Positions 61,538 to 64,000 of a stretch of 64,000 nucleotides of DNA are shown piece after piece. The stretch comes from Jeotgalicoccus saudimassiliensis. GTDB taxonomy: Bacteria > Bacillota > Bacilli > Staphylococcales > Salinicoccaceae. The DNA lies in assembly GCF_000756715.1 (NCBI RefSeq), contig NZ_CCSE01000001.1, forward strand, positions 1,580,001 through 1,644,000. The letters run 5' to 3'. Positions within the stretch are counted from its first letter, which is position 1; each line of letters opens with the position of its first letter. The translations under genes were made by a program, and so were the position numbers. Below the pieces are notes generated by a model. That model worked only from the letters and a program-made list of their open reading frames with translations. It made no database searches and was not told the origin of the DNA.

Positions 61538-63291
61538 TGGCTGAAGTACTTGATAAAGTAGATGCGGTTGTTGTCGGTATGGGCTGGGCTGGCGGTATTG
61601 TCAGTGCAGAACTTGCCAAAGCAGGTAAGAATGTAGTCGGTCTTGAAAAAGGTAACCACGCGACGAGAAGTGACTACATCGGCGTAAAAGATGAGCTTCG
61701 TTTTGATAACCGTTATGAGATTATGCAGAGTTTAAAAGGGGACACAGTCACATCGAGAAACGAAATTGACGAAACAGCCCTGCCTGTCCGAACGATGAAA
61801 GACAATCAGCTCGGAACAGACCTCGGCGGTGCGAGTGTTCACTGGGCAGGTGCGACATACAGATACTGGCCGTATGAATTTGAAATACGCAGTCAGACAA
61901 TCGAACGTTACGGTGAAGATAAGATTCCTGACGATATGAGCCTTCAGGACTGGGGGATTACATATGAGGAAATGGAACCTTATTATGAGAAGTGGGAAGA
62001 CACGGCAGGTATTTCGGGGGAGCAGGACCCGCTTGCCCCTGAACGCAACAAACCGTGGCCGAACCCGCCCCTGAATGAAACGCCGTCATTAAAAATGTTT
62101 AAGGATGCTGCGTCAAACCTAGGACTGCACCCGTTCCAGGTGGCTGCAGGCAATATGTCGCAGAACTACGAAAATCCGGACGGGGAAAAACTGAATGCAT
62201 GTATGTACTGTTCATTCTGTACGAGAGCAGGGTGTGACTTTGATGCGAAATCGGATCCTTTGGCAACGGTAATTCCGACGGCGATGAGGCACGATAACTT
62301 TGAACTCCGTACACGTGCGAACGTGCGCCGTGTGCTTTACGATGAGGACAGCAGTGAAGCAACAGGTGTTATGTACGTGGATGAAACGACAGGTCAGGAA
62401 TACGAGCAGCCGGCGGACGTTGTCGTACTTGCGGCATTCGCATTTACGAACAACAGACTGTTGATGCTTTCTGAAATCGGTGAGCAGTATGATCCGGAAA
62501 CACGTGAAGGGCTGATCGGCCGTAACTTTAACGGGCAGTACAACTCGGCGTTCCACGGCGTTCGCGGATTCTTTGAAAATGAGAAGTTTAACCTGTATAT
62601 GGGGGCTGGCGCGTTAGGTGCAGCGGTAAACGACTATGCAGCGGATAACTTCGACCATTCAGACCTCGACTTTATCGGCGGCGGTGCGATTGAATTAAGA
62701 CAGTATGGTTTCGGGGCAATCTCGAGCAGTAACAACTATACGAGAGAAGTACCGAGCTGGGGTGCGGATTATAAAGCTGAATCGCTGAAATACGCGTACA
62801 GCGCACTTCGCATCTGGTATACAAATATCGCGATGTCATACTGGCATAACTATGTGGATCTCGATCCGACATATAAAGATGAGTACGGTGATCCGTTACT
62901 CCGCATCACGTATAAATTTGGTTCAAATGAAAAACCGATTGCCCAATTCGGTATCGACCGATGCCGTGAAATCATGGAAGAAATGGGCGCTGACATTATT
63001 GAAGAAGATGAAGTGGCCGAAGAGTTTAACCATGTATTTTCAGGTGGACACTACACAGGCGGTGTAGTGATGGGGGATGACCCGGAAACATCGGTAGTAA
63101 ACAACTATCTTCAGATGTGGGATGTCGACAACCTGTTTGTCGTCGGCGGCTCTGCATTCCCGCAGTTCGGCGGACACCACCCGACACCGACAATCGGTGC
63201 ACTGGCATACAGAGCAGCCGAAGGTGTTGAACGATTCTTAGATGAAGGTGGTCAGCTTGCAACAGCGAAAAGTAAGACGATGAGAGCATAA
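61537..63291 (+). CDS. GMC-family FAD oxidoreductase (gluconate 2-dehydrogenase-like large subunit)
   Basis: A 584-residue flavoprotein. The FAD fold is VVVGMGWAGGIVSAELAKAG, and GGASVHWAGATYRYW is the substrate-face motif. The C-terminal GMC stretch is FPQFGGHHPTPTIGALAYRA. A Cys cluster (CMYCSFCTRAGC) near residues 215-227 may bind a metal centre. It has no signal peptide and would leave the cell by hitch-hiking with the Tat-tagged small subunit. The cytochrome c subunit of the proteobacterial complex is missing. The sugar-acid substrate is inferred. Confidence 0.9.
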   Translation: MAEVLDKVDAVVVGMGWAGGIVSAELAKAGKNVVGLEKGNHATRSDYIGVKDELRFDNRYEIMQSLKGDTVTSRNEIDETALPVRTMKDNQLGTDLGGASVHWAGATYRYWPYEFEIRSQTIERYGEDKIPDDMSLQDWGITYEEMEPYYEKWEDTAGISGEQDPLAPERNKPWPNPPLNETPSLKMFKDAASNLGLHPFQVAAGNMSQNYENPDGEKLNACMYCSFCTRAGCDFDAKSDPLATVIPTAMRHDNFELRTRANVRRVLYDEDSSEATGVMYVDETTGQEYEQPADVVVLAAFAFTNNRLLMLSEIGEQYDPETREGLIGRNFNGQYNSAFHGVRGFFENEKFNLYMGAGALGAAVNDYAADNFDHSDLDFIGGGAIELRQYGFGAISSSNNYTREVPSWGADYKAESLKYAYSALRIWYTNIAMSYWHNYVDLDPTYKDEYGDPLLRITYKFGSNEKPIAQFGIDRCREIMEEMGADIIEEDEVAEEFNHVFSGGHYTGGVVMGDDPETSVVNNYLQMWDVDNLFVVGGSAFPQFGGHHPTPTIGALAYRAAEGVERFLDEGGQLATAKSKTMRA

Positions 63292-63301
63292 AATTAAATT
63301 T

Positions 63302-63338
63302 TGAGCCTCTTCCGATATTATTCGGGGGAGGCTTTATT
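63302..63338 (+). terminator. Terminator after the GMC oxidoreductase
   Basis: GAGCCTCTTCCGA pairs with CGGGGGAGGCTT with one mismatch and is followed by TATTTTAT. Confidence 0.8.
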
Positions 63339-63452
63339 TTATGTGATTTAATAAAATCAATACATTTTAATCAAATTTTAATTTTCTGATAACTGTTACT
63401 TAACTATCCGGGGGCATTATAGAGTTAACACAAGCGAAGGGAGGAGAAATCC

Positions 63453-63557
63453 ATGAACTATTTCGAGGAAATTGAACCGGCAGTATCAAATGATTTCTCA
63501 ACAGATTCTTATTCAAGTGAATCAAGTGCTTCAGAGAGCAGCGTTTCATCTGACTAA
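63453..63557 (+). CDS. 34-residue Ser-rich acidic peptide, candidate small gene
   Basis: An excellent ribosome site (GGGAGGAG) lies 7 nt before the ATG. The product is MNYFEEIEPAVSNDF followed by a tail in which 11 of 19 residues are Ser (YSSESSASESSVSSD at the end). There is no Cys, signal peptide or membrane segment. It precedes an ABC transporter gene by 102 bp with an imperfect hairpin between them. A transporter-associated peptide precursor is possible; no known family was recognised. It could also be a leader peptide. Confidence 0.5.
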   Translation: MNYFEEIEPAVSNDFSTDSYSSESSASESSVSSD

Positions 63558-63601
63558 GATTCACAGTATACGCGGGTAAACATTTCAATATATCTTTGAA
63601 A

Positions 63602-63632
63602 CAGGCGGCCCGTGTGAGATGCGGTCCGCCTG
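63602..63632 (+). terminator. Imperfect hairpin between the peptide ORF and the ABC transporter gene
   Basis: CAGGCGGCCC pairs with GGTCCGCCTG with one mismatch; only a short TTTT follows 6 nt later. It may act as a partial terminator that keeps peptide output above transporter output. Confidence 0.5.
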
Positions 63633-63659
63633 CCTGCGTTTTGAAAGGATGAGGAACAA

Positions 63660-64000
63660 ATGCAAAGGTCAAATAAATACGACACGAATGAATCACTGTT
63701 TCAAAAGATCAACCGATTTTTTACTATGGAAGAAACTAAAGGGAACATTATCGGCAAAGCACCACCGGTTCCTGTAAAAGAAGTATTCCGCCGTTTTTGG
63801 CCGTACACAAAACATTACCGTAAATGGATTTTTGTCGGACTGATATTTATTGCACTGCAGCCGATGGCATTATCGGGTACAGTATGGCTGCTTCAAATAT
63901 TTATAGATAACGTGCTGGACGCGAGGAACTTAAGTCCGCTCTACTGGATTGTACTGCTCTATTTCGGGCTCAGCCTTGCTGCCGGAATATTTTCATTCTG
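63660..64000 (+). CDS. ABC transporter, fused membrane/ATPase type, 5' part only
   Basis: First 113 residues of an exporter. A soluble start (MQRSNKYDTNESLFQKINRF) leads into FRRFWPYTKHYRKWIFVG and two membrane helices with the ABC membrane-domain pattern (LQIFIDNVLDARNLSPL between them). The ATPase half would lie beyond the window. GAGG lies 6-7 nt before the ATG. The gene follows a 34-residue Ser-rich peptide ORF, so peptide or drug export is possible, but the substrate cannot be told. Confidence 0.85.
   Translation, partial: MQRSNKYDTNESLFQKINRFFTMEETKGNIIGKAPPVPVKEVFRRFWPYTKHYRKWIFVGLIFIALQPMALSGTVWLLQIFIDNVLDARNLSPLYWIVLLYFGLSLAAGIFSF

Overview
The window is the replication-origin region of a low-GC Gram-positive chromosome. 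The gene order (walR, tRNA-Asp, tRNA-Glu, purA, dnaB, rplI, gdpP, yybS, serS, hut genes, gyrA, gyrB, recF, yaaA, dnaN, dnaA, then rpmH, rnpA, jag, mnmE, mnmG, rsmG, noc, parB, ychF, rpsF, ssb, rpsR) and the lack of a parA/soj gene beside parB point to the family Staphylococcaceae. A Salinicoccus/Jeotgalicoccus-type relative is my inference; no species can be named from sequence alone.

Left of the origin (1-28,100) almost everything is on the minus strand, so replication and transcription run the same way. It holds the 3'-truncated WalR gene, two tRNAs, purA behind a paired PurBox operator, dnaB-rplI-gdpP-yybS, serS with a T-box leader, and a histidine-utilisation locus. That locus comprises hutP-hutH with a HutP antitermination site, a LysR-type regulator, two tandem YjiH-like membrane proteins, hutU and hutI. 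Then come a DUF2975/XRE pair, gyrA, gyrB, recF, yaaA and dnaN. Two arrays of one 41-bp tandem repeat family sit just downstream of the purA and gyrA terminators.

The origin is bipartite. A DnaA-box cluster lies at about 28,131-28,389 between dnaA and rpmH, and a DnaA-trio/DnaA-box unwinding element lies at about 26,614-26,738 between dnaA and dnaN.

Right of the origin (28,500-42,270) the plus strand carries rpmH through rpsR. The usual rpsF-ssb-rpsR operon is split by an orphan molybdate-type uptake set (two ModA-like lipoproteins and ModB, no ModC), and rpsR has its own promoter.

From 42,270 on the content is accessory. It includes a two-domain VOC protein, an IS3-family element that has landed inside a terminator loop, a lipoprotein, a methyltransferase, and two small stress-type proteins behind SigB-like promoters. 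A candidate peptide-signalling locus follows (HTH-TPR regulator, 43-aa secreted pre-peptide, YfbU-like protein). Next are guaB-guaA, a NhaC antiporter with a catabolite-repression site, a stand-alone purC of the clostridial type with its own PurBoxes, topB, two secreted paralogues, and a stand-alone PlsX with an unusual N-terminal motif. The window closes with a Tat-exported gluconate-dehydrogenase-like pair and a 34-aa Ser-rich peptide ORF ahead of an ABC transporter that runs off the end.

The most interesting items are the peptide-signalling locus at 47.3-48.9 kb, the 41-bp repeat arrays, the IS inside the terminator, and the Ser-rich peptide/ABC transporter pair.
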